Assembly (NCBI GenBank): GCA_030704615.1
Contig: CM060733.1
Location: forward strand, 27,282,001 to 27,346,000
Length of the DNA stretch: 64,000 nucleotides
From: Takakia lepidozioides
Taxonomy: Eukaryota; Streptophyta; Takakiopsida; Takakiales; Takakiaceae
Direction of reading: 5' to 3'
Shown here: piece after piece, positions 1 to 13,075 of the stretch
Numbering within the stretch: the stretch's first letter is position 1
Layout: each line of letters opens with the position of its first letter
Made by a program: the position numbers and the translations under genes
Notes under the pieces: model-generated
Database searches by the model: none
The model's input: only the letters and a program-made list of their open reading frames with translations
Told to the model about the DNA's origin: nothing

Positions 1-3000
1 ATTGGTACGCACCAAAATGCAGCACAAGGAGTTTATTATCCTCTGTCTGGAAGACTGCAGTGACTGGAGCAACGCTACCACCCGTCGTGTTGTCATGCAG
101 GTATGCCAGTCTGTGTGTCTACTTTTCTCATTTTCTTTCTTCTTACTGTCTTCTTGGGGTTTCTTAACCCGTGTTTATTTTTCCCCATGCACAAATTCGA
201 GTAATTGTCCAAATTTTCGGGCTTGTAGCGGACATAATGAACGGGTCCTCTCTCTATTGTCTTTCTTCCTTTCTCTTGGTCTCTGTGTAGGGTCTTATGC
301 ATGAGGCACTTTATTGTTTGGGTTTTGTTCTCCACTCTGTTGCCCTACTGTCCTCAAGGGGGCTGCAGGGCCTCTTGTGGATGTTAAACGGGGGCACTTA
401 TTCTGTCTAATGCAAGCGAAGTCTAGTGCAAAATGGTCTTATTGAAAATGAGGTCCTCACTGTTGTTTCGTATAAGAACTTCAGGCTGTCTTGCAGCAAA
501 ATTGACCTTTCAGTGGTCAGCATCTGACAAGATCTGGACATGTTTCTGGCAGCAGATTGACTCTGATCTGTCACGGACAGTGGTTGTATCAACGAAATTG
601 GACACACGTATTCCTCAGTTTGCAAGCCGTGCTGATGTGGAGCTCTTTTTGAGGCCCCCCACCCGCTTGCTGGATGGCAACATTCTGGGTGATACTCCTT
701 TCTTCACCTCTGTGCCCTCGGGACGAGTGGGTAGCAGCCGGGATTCAGTCTATCGATCAAATGAACACTTCAGAGAGGTCAGTCCTTAAGGGATCCCTTT
801 CTCCCCTGTTTGTGATGTAATATACCTCTTTGCTAGTGTGAGTGTTAATGCCTGGAGTTGTCTGTTGGTTCAAAGTTATCTGCATATTATGAAGGTCCAA
901 GTAGACGGGGAATTTTACTAATTTGCAAGTGTTGCACTGCATCTTTGGTATGATATTTGGCAGGTGGTAGCATTACGGGAAGCACAGGATGTAGCCTCCT
1001 TGGAGGAGAAGCTGGATCGCTCATTGTCTAAAGAAGAACGTGCTCGTGTGGGAGTCAGCCGTTTACGATGGTTCCTTGAACAGCTGCTGCAGCGCCGGTA
1101 GGTATCACTATCCAAGAATCATTTTGGTCATTGTCACTAGCACAAAATATCTGCAAATTGTAGGTGGGGGAGTCCTTCAGACTGGAGCTGTGATTAAGCC
1201 AGTCGCTTTCAATGCAATACAAGGGACCGAGCTTGCAAACTGTTGGGGTCTCGGGAGTACATCCTCATGGCAGGATGTGTCCACCTAATATCAGCCAAAA
1301 CTGGCCTTGTTGCATGTGTAGAGCACTATCGATCCCAGCCAGCAGCTTCTTGACCTATTTGCTGGTCTGAGTGTTGATAGTAGTGATTAAGTTGGGTAAT
1401 GGCTGTGAATGAAGGTACATGGACAGTGTGCCAGCTATTGTACCCCTGTTGGAAAAGGAGTATCGCCATGCCACCATCAAGCTCCACCAGACTATTCAGG
1501 AGCTCGGGTTTGCCTTTTCCTCCCTCTCTTTGGGCCTCCTATGAACATTCTGAAGTTGTTTTCTCCCTTTCTTGCTTTCTCTTTCAGGTTTAGGTTAACA
1601 TTTGGGAAGATGAGTGGACCTCAGTATCTATCCACACATAAAATTTCCTTTAGTCTTGACACTACTGCTTTCTCACATATTCTGGTCCGCAGGAAGGGCA
1701 ATGTCTTTTTACATGATTATAGGTGTCACTTCCTAGAATTGCCAGAAATTGAGCTTATCACACCTGACTACTGACATTGAAATGGATTGCAGCAATTTGG
1801 ATGGAAAAAAGTTGAAAGAGAGAGGGCGAGTGTTTCGGGATTCCTTCCTAGCTAAGGTTTGTTATTAAATGTAACCTCACACAAGGCTAGCACTTGAGAG
1901 TACAATTAGATGATTCATCAAATTTCAGTTTTTTCGAAAAAATATTTTTCTTGGCTCTAGCTGATACAGCTATGTGAACAATCATGTTCTGTTTCCAGAA
2001 TTGCAAGTTGTCTCTAGATCAAAAATGTCATCTGTGCACTGGTTGCCACTTCATTTTCACATGGGACTTGGCAGGCACAGGGTTCATAGTTTTGTTGATG
2101 GTGTAAATGACCCTTGTCGTTTTTCTTTACAGCTATCGCTATTGCTCAGGGGGACAGTTGTAGCTCCAATTGACAAGTTCGGTGAGAAACTTTGTTACTT
2201 GTTGGATTGCCTTGAAGAGAGAGATTTTCTTATGTACCAAGCATGTCCAAATGTCTGTCAATGGACTTAAATCTTGTAGGTCTGGAATAAAGCTTGCATA
2301 GTACTGCTATTGACTGACAAATAATACTTGGACATGTTATAGAGTTGCATGGATCCACCCGGCATGGCATAAACAGTTTCTATGGTTAGAATTATCATCT
2401 CAATTGAGACCTGATGTAACATGCTGGAGGGCCTGCGAAGTCATAGGCTGTTCCAGTGCTCTAAGTTGTGTATCTAGTGATTCCAGCTTCGATTAGATTG
2501 TGGTGAAATCTCAGAGAGTTACTTGACTTTCTGTCTGTAGGATTAGGTTAATGGACATTGCAGTCATTGTTGAGACTTAAAGTCCATAATCTGGCATTTG
2601 GCATGGTTTAAGAGTGGTTAGTACAACCAGTCATGACAGGTGAGTTTGTAAATGGCTATCCTGCTTCGAGAATGTACTTTGAAATCAACCATGAAAGATC
2701 TTTTGAACCTGGGAATTATTTTGCAGGAGAATCACTTCAGGACGAGCGGGTCCACGGGGGAGCATTCGTTAGTACTGATGGTTTACAAATGCCTTACAAG
2801 CATATGCCAGTAGGCCTCTCAACCTTGTTTTTACCAATTGCAGAAAGTTTGCAATCTAATTTTAGAAGTAATTGTGCAGCTTTTGAGGTGCACAATTTGA
2901 ATCTGTATATCAATCCCATTGCAGATTTTGAAAACAAAATTCTCCACAAGCTACAACCAGTCTGGGCCTTAATCTCTCAAAAAGAGAACCACTCCAATCA

Positions 3001-6000
3001 CAGATGAGAGGAATTGGGGTATACAAAAGTGATGGGTGTCCTCCTTTGTTGACAGAATGCAGGAATGCGTCTGTATGGTGGGGCCCAATATCACAGAGCC
3101 ATGGCTGAGTTCCGGTTTGTGGTGGGAGGGGTCAAGTGCCCATCCATAAGCCGTGAAGAGATAGTGAATGCATGTGGTGTGGAAGACATCCATGATGGTA
3201 CCAACTACTTCAGGTACTTTCATCCTTGTAAGCTGAACTTGGGTTGTTCTAGTCATGGAAAATAAGAAAGAAAGAGGGGCTAATTAGAGAGATAAGAAAA
3301 GAAAGAAATACGTTAAGCGGACACAAAGGGCCTGTGGGCCATAGTAGGATTGCAGGCAATCTTACTTGAAGAATGAATGGAAGAAAGTAACTAACAGGCG
3401 TCCATATGAAGCCCAAAGAGCTACAGACACACCAAAGAGTAGACAACCAGGTCTAGATTGCCTCATATATTATCTAGTGTTTGAGTGCTCTTAAGAGATT
3501 GTTGGATTTGATGCAGAACGGCATGTGTGATAGCAGTTGCAAGAGCACGGGATGTGTTCGAGCCATTTTTGCATCAAGTAAGTCTTCTGACTCCAATCTG
3601 TTGCATGGTTGTTCACATTACTGGAACTTGACTTTGTCGATCAAATTTCTGTAAAGACTACAGCCTCTCAAGGAGGTGTTTGCTCTGTCCTCCAGACATG
3701 TGGCAAGATGCTCTACTGGTTGAGAGTCAAAAGCTGGGTGCTAAATACCTAGTGTGACGTATGGGAGTGTGGCATAGTTCGGGTGGAGGAGTTTGACTCC
3801 TGTCAGAAATTGTCCGTGTATATACATTCGTCATGGACATTCACACGTAGCATGGCTGTGTATGTTGTGTCTGGTTAAAATTTTTCCCTGCCAAGGTGTG
3901 GTGTCTTATTTAACCCCAGTTTGTTCCTCTACTCATACATGAGACAGATTTCTCATCAAGTCGTCATTCATGGTGCATGGCTGCAGCTGGGGTTCAGACT
4001 GTCGCACATCTTACGGAGGCTACTTTCCATTGGACTCTATATGTTGCAGGTGTGTGCTAGAGAGGCATGCATGACTTGTACAGTATATCAAGATTCATCA
4101 CACAGGTGAGAGAGGAGGAATTGTGAGTGGACAAAGAGATTGGGAAGAGGGAAACAGAAAGAAGAGTTGGATTTTTGGAGACCAGTATGTTCAGCTCCTG
4201 GAATGATCTGTCATATCTGTATTTTGCAGAAGGATGGAGAGTACCTGAGTGGGCATGATATGTTTGTAAAGCGTGTATCAACTGCTTTCCACATGTTTGT
4301 GGAGTCCACAGAGCGAGCCTGTCGGGAAAAGTAAGACGCACCCTTTTTTCTGCATTAGCAGAGCAGTATTCTGTAAATCCCCTTTCAAACATCACCTTAG
4401 TTGGGAAAGAACAAGCAATGGAAGGCTCTGTGGCTAAAATCCATCAAGAGACAGAATTTTCTGGTTGGCAGCCCATAATTGTAGATGCTTGGGCTATAGC
4501 TTTTCACATGGTTTCAGATTCCCCCTCAGCAATCTTTTTTATCTGATTAGACTCGGGACGGGACCAGGTGTATGGATGACCTACTAAGCACAACGCGGTA
4601 TGTCACATGGTCATTGCATAACAAGGTAACAATCATTCATGGGCTTGAGTATGGTCTGCATCAGAAGGATTATTTTTTTCCCTCCCCTAATGCTTAGCTG
4701 TTTGGGTGTCTGATCTGCTGTAACCATTCTACCTGTGTTCGTCTCATAAATTTCACTGACAAACCTTGCAAACAGCACCTCTCTCTGAGATTTTGGTGCT
4801 TCTATTTCTTATTTTCAAATTCTGCAGACCTTTTCCCACACTATCCCTCAAGAATCTCTACCTGAAGGAAGGTATCTGGGAGAATTTTCTTTGTAAACCA
4901 GAAACCAAAGTTCTATATTGGCTTGAAGTGCTTCCCACTATAAGCGCTAACCATAACCATAGTGAATGACTTGACTGAGGAAGCTGGTTATGTATCCACA
5001 CAGAGCCTGAGCATTTAAACAGTGAAACTGACTAAAAATATAAGGGACGTCTATTTTTGGGGATGCATGGGGTAAATCCTGCCTACGGTAATTTCCCCAC
5101 ATTTTTCTACACTGGAAGGGACTTGCGCAGGGGCCATCACCAGGTCATAATTTGCTTCCATCTACAAACTTAAGCATTGATAAATTCATGTGTAAATATG
5201 GCTACAAAACCCCAGCAATGGTTATTGTGGAAAGCTACAGCAGATGGGTCCAAACTCTGTTTCCTATGTTTTCTGTCTCCTATCTGTCTTACCCCTTCTC
5301 TTCTCATTTGGGGTCTCCCTTGCAGAATCGGTCTGGCCTGAGGCAGTTTCTGGACACACTGGGCACCAATGAGCTGTCCACAAGCCTTGTAGCAGGAGCG
5401 ATTACAGAGGGGACTGTGCCATCAGTAGGAAACAGCAATAAGCAAGAGAGCAAGGCCCGTCCTGAAAACAAAATTGCTGGCCCCAACCAAGAAGGTGGAC
5501 AAACAGCTCAGGCACGGCTGGTTGACCTGCTGGAGAGTACTCTCTGGAATCGAAGGCTGGCCCCAACCTCAGAAGAGATCGTGAATGCCCTGGTTTGTCA
5601 AATCTTTGAAGGCATTCGTGATCACTGCGTTGCAGCTGCCGAAATGAAAGTATGCCCTTCCCCTAATGCTAAGAAATTCGATGTTATACATGGTTGGAAG
5701 TTCTGAACAGGGATACCCATGTAGGATTGGTCAATCCGGCTTAAATGTGGGGGACTTCAAGCTAAAACTGTGTGGGGCTGGGCATGGGATGTGCAGTTCA
5801 ACTGCTTCTTTTTGATGCCAGTAGTGGATAAATTCCCAACAATGTTGCGTGAAGAATTGGAGGCAGCCTTCGAGGAAGACATTGATAATGTTTTTGATGT
5901 GGCCCAAGTCCGTCGTGCATTGGAGCAACAAAAGACTGAGCTTCAGCTGGAGCTACGGCGGGTATGTACCTGTGTTGTATTCCCTCTGACCAACCATTTC

Positions 6001-6562
6001 TGTATCGTATTGTATTAATATCAGGTATTTAGTCTCTTTCTTTGATGCTCTTGTATGATAAAAGCATTTGCCTTATCTTTAGTCTCATGTCAACGTCTAC
6101 CGGTTTTTCCTGTCGATGCATCCTGTTGTTCGTTGGACTGCTTTGATGTTTGGCATGGTATGTAACCTCTGCACTAAACTCACCAGTTTCAAAGTCTCTC
6201 TCTGTAAATACTTCTACTATATCTCTAAATTTCGGCCCCTATCCCTCAATTGTTGCTGGAAAGTGGATCCCAATAAACTGAACATATTTGGCACCACAGA
6301 ATACATTGAATGATGGGGCTGCTGATTGCTTCAAGAGTATGAAGGCCTCTCCATCAGGAATTTTTTTTCCTTCTCTCTTTGTCTCAGCTATCTGAAAACC
6401 CTGTACATACTCTGCTCATCATATGTTTAAATTGGTGCACAGGTGGAAAGGCTTCAAGAAAAGTTTGCTAGTATTCACCATCAGCTCAGTAATTCACAAC
6501 CAGTCTCACTCCCTCAGAAGGAGGTAGCAGAAGAGATTTCCATGTTCAATAATGGTGAATGA
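1..6562 (+). CDS. DRP5B: Plastid-division dynamin DRP5B/ARC5-like, 3' part (15 exons)
   Basis: A large GTPase of the plant DRP5B/ARC5 family, which constricts the chloroplast (and peroxisome) division site from the cytosolic face. Exons read as 1-100, 556-777, 964-1097, 1415-1507, 1793-1856, 2133-2181, 2727-2809, 3056-3213, 3517-3577, 3987-4049, 4230-4330, 4568-4625, 5326-5649, 5797-5961 and 6443-6562 (TGA). All junctions are GT-AG and keep frame, giving about 597 residues. Arabidopsis ARC5 is about 777, so roughly 180 N-terminal residues including the P-loop lie left of the window. Family-diagnostic stretches include EDCSDWSNATTRRVVMQ, GDTPFFTSVPSGRVG, RLYGGAQYHRAMAEFRFVV, NACGVEDIHDGTNY, DGEYLSGHDMFVKRV, TRYVTWSLHNK and LVDLLESTLWNRRLAPTSEE. 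The last exons carry the C-terminal GED-like helical region. No stop or frameshift is seen, so the gene looks functional. Recognition is from family knowledge; exon ends are from reading splice sites. Confidence 0.9.
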
Positions 6563-7224
6563 TCGTAGCCATCGAGCTCCCATTCTTCCACCTCCCTGTC
6601 CTCTACACCCTATTTTTTGAGGCAGGGAATAATAAATCATATAGGCCTGTAGCAAAACAGATCAATGTTGGCACCTGATGACTTGGAAAGCATTACAATA
6701 AGGAGCTTAGCATGGGGTCTTTTTGGTATCTAACCAATGCCTTAACAGGGTAGGTACATACAGTGATTCTTTTGCAATCTGTGAGGGAAAGTATTTATTT
6801 GTGGTTAAACAAATGGGTCTTATCTGTACATCAATAGCAGAATTTGAGAGTAGTCTTTCTCTTCCTCCTGCACATATGTTTTGTCTTATTGTTTAATGAA
6901 GTTCACTTTGAAACTTGTGTTGCTTTCACAATGAAGTGTAAGAAATGTGCACATCACACTTGTGGGAACTGTGATGATTGACGCCTGACAATGAACGAGT
7001 GGTTTCGGTCCCCCAAGCAGCAAGCATTCCCAGGACCCTTCACTCAATCAAAGAACATACAAGAAAAACCGCACACATATCTCTCTGCAAACCTTTTCCT
7101 ACCGTCCATCCCTGCATGCTCCGTTACCGTATGTAGAGTTAGTTGAGGTTAGTCATCCGCTTTTTTGAGTTGGAAGTGCTACGATTCAAGTACTTTGGAA
7201 GTATCATGCAACAAAACTTGTAAC
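6563..7224. other. Convergent intergenic region
   Basis: The 3' flank of the DRP5B-like gene, running towards the GnTII fragment on the other strand. It should hold the DRP5B 3' UTR. I see no coding exon on either strand, and in particular none of the catalytic part of GnTII that would continue the fragment at 7225-7734. Confidence 0.5.
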
Positions 7225-7734
7225 CTGGCAGAACAGTATGCCCCCCACAATTGCGTTCATTTCTTCATAAAACCCATCGTGGCTCACAATCAAGAGTGTC
7301 TCCTCAATGCCCTTTACTTCTACCACCAGCCGCAAATACTCAGGCCGGTCGTGGACATAGAGCACCACTTTGACCTGGTACTCCTCGTCCAGCGCCGGAT
7401 ACAAGTCCTGGTTGCGGGGCGGTTCTGCATTCCGCTCCGTCAATTTCTTAGACAACTCATTCTGCTGGGGTAGCAAAATACCCCTTTTTCTGAGCAACTC
7501 CAAATCGACCCTTGTGCCCTCTCTGACAGGCAAACTATCATTTCTAGAAGCAGCATAGTCACGGCTGCCCGGTTGGTCTCGTTGAAACAGTACGCTACGA
7601 TCCCACCACACATAAAATGACTCCGATTCCAGCAACGGTCCCACCAGGAATATGAACACCACTAATTGCAGCCCTACCAGAAGAAGCAACTGGTGCCCAC
7701 GGCAACTGTTCAGTCCACTTCTTTGGTGCCGCAT
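7225..7734 (-). pseudogene. GNTII: N-acetylglucosaminyltransferase II (GnTII/MGAT2) 5' fragment
   Basis: The reading frame begins at 7734 with a short basic N-terminus, then a hydrophobic signal anchor (about residues 13-35, LLLLVGLQLVVFIFLVGPLL) typical of a Golgi type II membrane protein, a stem, and the start of the GnTII catalytic domain. KVVLYVHDRPEYLRLVVE and ETLLIVSHDGFYEEMN match the N-glycan enzyme that adds GlcNAc to the alpha-1,6-mannose arm. About four residues usual between VVE and VKGI are missing. The frame can be read to a possible splice donor (CAG|GT after FCQ, exon end 7225); without splicing it stops at 7204. The family is about 400-450 residues and single-exon in Arabidopsis, and no downstream part is visible in the 660 bp before DRP5B. 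This is most likely a truncated copy, less likely a first exon with a distant partner. Confidence 0.65.
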
Positions 7735-8802
7735 AATTTCGAGTCACCCTTCATCACTTCAACTCCAACTGTGGCCGATACACATTACAGAACTCGGTTA
7801 TAGTCAACTGCCTGAAGAAACATCTTCCTTCAAGGGACCTTTGGTCTTCCGTGGTAAATTTGTGTCTTTCTTCTTTCTCTCTCTCCCCCATAAAACACCC
7901 AAATTTGCATATGATTGATAGCTAAGCCGTTCAGGAACTTCTTGTCAATGCATTGACTGCTACATATTGAGAGGAATCTGCCATATCTATTCTATGTAGT
8001 AGGTCTGTGTGCGGCACGCTAAAGAAGAAAGTAAAGTACCCCAATTTCTTGCAAGAACGAAAAACAAAACCGAAGAAACTGAGAGCTTCGTCAACAGATT
8101 GGAGCGACATTAATGGCAGACTCATTTCCCTCTAAAAACTGTCACTGAGATCTTCGTCAACAGATTGGCACATGATTCACTGATCATACTCCACCGCAAA
8201 ACCGAGCAGAGCTCTGCCGAGGAAGAAGAAGGGCTGCAAAACATGGATGATTTCACCCCACAAGCGACGTATTTCATCCACCGAGGCCGTCAAGACAGGG
8301 CTAGAGTCGCCTCATCTCGGTTCGTGAGTAAAGCTCCGCAAGATTCATCAGTAGTCCTTACGTCCTTACCTTCGTCCGTCTTTGGATGGGACGAACGCGA
8401 GCCGTCGGATGATCCAGGGTGGCGATCCCGAGGACCGAGATGGCACCAATGGGGGCCCTCGTAGAAGTGCTATTTAACAGCTGGGAAGTACACGCGGCCG
8501 AATTTCATTGGGGTATCGTGACAGGTGGCATATTTCGTTTGGGTAAAGGGGAAAAACCCTAAATGGAAGGGTGGTGAGCACTTCGTCAGTTTTCCCCCTC
8601 TTGCTCTCCCTGCAACTCTTGCGCTGCCGTCCTCGGAGGTCGAGGCGATTGCTGTTTATCTGCTAGAGGTGCGAGGTGATCGCTGTGAGGCGGGGCTTTA
8701 TATGTGTGCAGCGGAGGCTTGAGAGGTGAGGGAGAGGTGATCTGGTGCGGGAGAGGGGCTGTGTGCTTGGAGTATAGTTGTAGAGAAGTTTGGTTTGGCA
8801 TC
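7735..8802. other. Divergent upstream region of H2A.X and the GnTII fragment
   Basis: It should contain the H2A.X promoter and 5' UTR; an AT-rich TTTATATG lies about 105 bp before the H2A.X start (8696-8704). A 17-bp direct repeat (CTTCGTCAACAGATTGG) occurs near 8086 and again near 8150. A 99-codon open frame at 8165-8464 (+) resembles nothing I recognise and I do not call it a gene. Confidence 0.4.
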
Positions 8803-10350
8803 ATGAGTTCCACTGGTGGAGCAGCCGGCGGAGGAGGCCGAGGGAAGACCAAGGCTTCCAAGTCCGTGTCGCGGTCGACGAAGGCTGGCCTCCAGTTCCC
8901 TGTTGGAAGGATTGCGCGGTTTTTGAAGGCTGGAAAGTATGCAGAGCGTGTTGGAGCTGGTGCTCCGGTCTATCTTGCTGCCGTTTTGGAGTACCTCGCA
9001 GCTGAGGTGAGATGGGTTCTCTGCCTTGTGATTTGGGCTATCTTATCCGATCTCTTGGTTTGTCCTTGGTCTTTCTTCTGTTGCTTCCAAGTTTACCTCC
9101 ACAGCATGCTCACCTAATCTGTTTGTGATGCTGTTGTATGTCTGGTTGGTGTGTCTCACCTTATCACCGGGGGTTTTGAGTCTTTGCTATAGATCTTTTT
9201 CGTTTTTATTCCACTGATAACTTCCACCGTTTCTTGATGTTACGGATGAGATCGGGTTTTATGTCATCTAATGTTGTCCGGATGATTGTCTTGCCTGGGG
9301 TTCGTGTTGCTTTTGTTCCTGTTGCGCATGTTGGGTATGATTTTTATTGTGGATCATTTAGGGTATCTCTTCTACCTCACTCTAGTCTTCTGAAAGCGAC
9401 CTGTACACTTCGCTGGCCTTTTGAAGTTGCACTCCAAGGTAATCAGAGGATTTTTTATTTGAATCAAGTCCAGATCGTACTGAAAAGTGTTGTGGGGACT
9501 GGTATGAGTCCGATCGTAGATGGTCGATGGCTACCAGTTCTAGCGGATGCCATGGTTGGTATTGATGAAGTACCAAAAGTTGGGGGAGGTGGAGTTGTAT
9601 TCACCTAAATATCTAGACTAACGTACCTCAATCTGACGATGTCTGTTATTGTGACCGCAGCTGGAAGAAAGTGTACTTTCTGTATGTAATGTGGCTTGAC
9701 GACTTCATGCTTATAAGGAACTGTGCTCAATTTCGACTATGTCGTTTCATTATGTGGATGTGTGGAATAGTAGTCCCGGTTTTGGTGAATCCAGGCCGGC
9801 TTTCCTTCAATGACAATCTCAGAAAGAAATTTTCATCGAAGTTATTGAAGTGGAGTGGGTTTAAGTATGCTGCATTGTTGGAATATTGAGAGTTTGGCTT
9901 GACCAACTTATACAGAAGCTGTATGCGAGATAGTGCATGACCCTATGCCATTGGATCAATGCTTGTTGTCTGTCTTCTCTTCTTGTGCTATCTGGAACTG
10001 GATTGTGTGGTTATGCCTTTCTCTTGCCATAAGTTCCGGATGTTTGATGTTTGTTTCTAGGACCTTCACTTTTGTGTCTTTGATGGTGGCATTGTCTTGA
10101 ACTAACTAAAATATTTCTGCAGGTGCTGGAGCTTGCCGGAAATGCAGCTAGGGACAACAAAAAAAATCGAATTGTGCCACGCCACATCCAGCTGGCAGTG
10201 CGCAATGATGAGGAGTTGAGCAAGCTGTTGGGCACTGTTACCATTGCTAATGGTGGTGTGCTGCCAAATATTCACACTGTGCTGTTGCCTAAGAAGTCAG
10301 GCAAAGGTGGAAAGGGGGATATGGGCGGCAGCATTTCCCAGGAGTTCTAA
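8803..10350 (+). CDS. H2A.X: Histone H2A.X (two exons, SQEF tail)
   Basis: A core histone H2A of the X type, phosphorylated on the C-terminal SQ serine at DNA double-strand breaks. Exon 1 is 8803-9006 and exon 2 is 10123-10350, with a 1,116-bp GT-AG intron at the position common in plant H2A genes (after LEYLAAE). The 143-residue product has a Gly/Ser-rich N-tail with [18 protein letters not shown], the histone fold with [15 protein letters not shown] and [19 protein letters not shown], the acidic-patch/docking region [10 protein letters not shown], and ends GGSISQEF, the S-Q-E-phi signature of H2A.X. The start is the first ATG of the only long frame. No defects are seen. The 3' UTR follows 10350. 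Confidence 0.97.
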
Positions 10351-11548
10351 GCTCCAAGATGAAAGAGCTCTGTATATATGCATGCTCCCTCTGAACTCAA
10401 TTGATCGATTTTAGTGATGCAGTCCAGTACAGATTTTTTGTTCTGTTTTGTCACATGGTCCATGAGGATGTGATCTTCTAGTGGTTTTTCATTTTACGGA
10501 TATTTGTCTCTTAAGTGAGCAACTATGTCAACTTTGTTTCTTCACCTGTTTGTTTATGATCACATTGGGATTGTTGTGAGCTTGCAAACAGCTGTTTAGA
10601 TTAGGGTTTACATGTGGTAGTTCGGTCTTGTAGATGTGATGTTTAGACAGTAAAGGTCTGTATTTTTGAAGGAGATGATTGTTGAGTCAACTGCAAATAT
10701 CAAGTTATGATGCAAAGGTAAACAAGGGATGATGGAAGTGACTGACTCCCCTTCGGATTGGGTTCTGACATGAATTCATGGATATGGTTCTGTCTGGAAT
10801 GATAGTTTATGTTTCTCCATAGCATTTGTTTTCCTGTGGCTGAATTCAATTTCTGGAATAGCTAGCTAGATGCATTGTTTGTGCATGTCAAGACTCCATT
10901 GTGCTGTTATGAAAGGGGCCCGGGGAGGGTCAGTCAGCAGACAAAGGGGCTTGCTTGGAACTAAAATCCTTAGTCAGAAGAGTCGGTTGTCATGCTATTG
11001 TATTATTTGAGTCTTCGTGAATCATTTCTGTCTCATCTGGATTTCAAATGAATTCTATTGTTGCTCAGGTGTGAAGTGTGAACCACCTAAGACCTGGAGA
11101 TGTGGTGTCCTTGTAATCATTGTAAGCTATGTACTAAGTTACCTTGCATTTAGGTAGTGATTTGAAAGTGAAATTTCATGTCAACATCAAAAGTCTGGTG
11201 GTTGGTGTGACTTCATCATGCTGAATTGTCTTCACTCAATGAAGCAATAGCATTCAATTGTGAGTAATGTCTTGTGGGCAGGGCCTTCTTTTCATACTCT
11301 TGCAAGATAATTGACCCTGCCTTTAGCAGTCACTAAAAATGCATGGAATGGCCTTACATTTTGAGTGGGCATATGTTCCTCCAGTGTTCCTTTTGTGGAT
11401 GAACATAGATACTTACGAATTTATTGACTGATTTCCCTTAGCCTTCTGGAAGACACTGGAATGATACATTCTAAGAGCTTCATTATACTTAACAAAAATG
11501 AAAGTGTCATGATTGCATCCATGTTGAACAATTCACTGGTGTATCATG
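10351..11548. other. H2A.X 3' flank, no gene seen
   Basis: The first few hundred bases are presumably the H2A.X 3' UTR and terminator. Beyond that I see only AT-rich, stop-dense sequence on both strands with no recognisable exon or repeat. Confidence 0.5.
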
Positions 11549-12258
11549 TAGGGTAGAAGCACCGTTCGTGGGCATGTGCCCCCATAGTGGCGCTCAAAAG
11601 TGCGCCCATGGGCAAGAATGTATGCCCAGTTTTGGAACGTGTCAGGGTGGGGTGCGCCATGATAGGCCAGCAAGCTTACCCAAAAAGGAATGAACTACAG
11701 GACACCATTCATGAAATCACTTTACACTCAAATTATCCTAGGTAGATGAACTTTACTGAAAATTGTTCCAACTACAAAATGCTGAGGCTCATCAAGAGCT
11801 TTCCAATGGTATCTTTATTTCCTAAAATGGTTAAAATCCAAGGTACCAAACAAGCAATATATCTTGTGCGCCATGATGGGCCCACTTGTTTTACCCTTCA
11901 ATTGCTATGGGTAGATGTCCTCTAATTTCTCCAACTACAAAAAGATGGGCCACATTAAGCGCTTTCCAATAGTATTTTTGGTTTTGTATTTGGTTACCAT
12001 CTCAGGTAGAAAGACATTAATGTGATCTGAATGAGTCATGATAGGAACAAGGTGCGCCAGAGGCTGACATTGACATCCTCTACCTCTATCCACTTTTAAT
12101 AGCAGATAGAGTCAGAATCTCGTTTAACTTTCAACTAAGAAAAGTTGTGTTATCTTAAGAGCTTTCTGTTAAGGTATTACATGATCTCATAGGTTAAAAG
12201 CACAAAAAGTTATTACATTTACCCAGTTTCCTGCGCCATGAAGAGTGCTTCTACCCTA
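11549..12258. mobile_element. Non-autonomous TIR element flanked by TA, with internal repeats
   Basis: The 14-bp sequence TAGGGTAGAAGCAC at 11549-11562 recurs as a perfect inverted copy at 12245-12258. If the outermost TA is the target duplication, the element is GGGTAGAAGCAC...GTGCTTCTACCC, about 706 bp, which fits a Tc1/mariner (Stowaway-type) insertion. Inside, a unit with the order 'caactacaaaa... aagagctttccaatggtat' occurs three times in degenerate form (near 11769, 11932 and 12130). The word GCGCCATGA(T/A) recurs near 11651, 11870 and 12231, with a related GTGCGCCA near 12053. No coding capacity is seen. Superfamily assignment is inference from the TA alone. Confidence 0.6.
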
Positions 12259-13075
12259 TGCATCTGTTCAAGCTAGTCACCCTGTTCATTTGCATTGTGT
12301 AGGCAGCCTTGTCTTGAGCCTCCTTTTGGATTCTTCTGCAGAGCTCACATCTTTCAGTAATAGTTGGGACCTAAAAGGAACTGCAAGAAAATGTCAGATA
12401 TCCCAACAACACGGAGAAAGTTGTTAGAAGTTAGAACACTAAAAGATAACACTCTCAGTTGGAGACTGGGGGAGAGTGGGACATTGGTTAGGGTAAGTAA
12501 GACATGATTGAGTTAAACCTTAAACGGCCATAGTTTGACTTTTTCATAAGTAGGACCCCTGCAGTGAAAAAATGGTGTAATGTTTGGAAAGTTGACCGCA
12601 GATTTTATGCCGCACATTACATTGAATGTGGGACCTATTATTAGAAAAATATAGCATTTTTTTTGTAGTTTTTAAAAGATTTGAGTGTCTGGATCAACTC
12701 CAATTGAGGAGATTTGGCAGGCTTCATCCCCTTGGGATCCCCTGGTCCAACAAGCCAAAAATCATCCAATTTGGCCAACACATGTAGTGCTGCCACTTGG
12801 TCAGATCCCCTAACTATAAAACTCTCTCTCACACACGTGTAAAGAAATCTTAGCAAGAAAAATGCAGAATTACCTTCATCAAAACCTGACCCCCTTGTTG
12901 ATGAGATAATTTTGCTTTAACGCCAAATTAGGACAATCAGTTGCCCAATCCTGACACTGTGCACGACCGGGACAACTCTATGACACGAATTTCATAAAAA
13001 TTGAATCAGATCTTAAAACAAATGGGCCCTAAGCCCGTTTTGGGGCTGGTGCCTTTCAGGTCAATGAGTAACCAC
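12259..13075. other. Intergenic, nothing recognised
   Basis: AT-rich DNA with no open frame that resembles a protein and no clear repeat boundary. Confidence 0.4.

Noticed and set aside
8165-8464. A 99-codon open frame upstream of H2A.X as a gene
   Set aside because: No recognisable domain, no conserved context, and it overlaps the probable H2A.X promoter.
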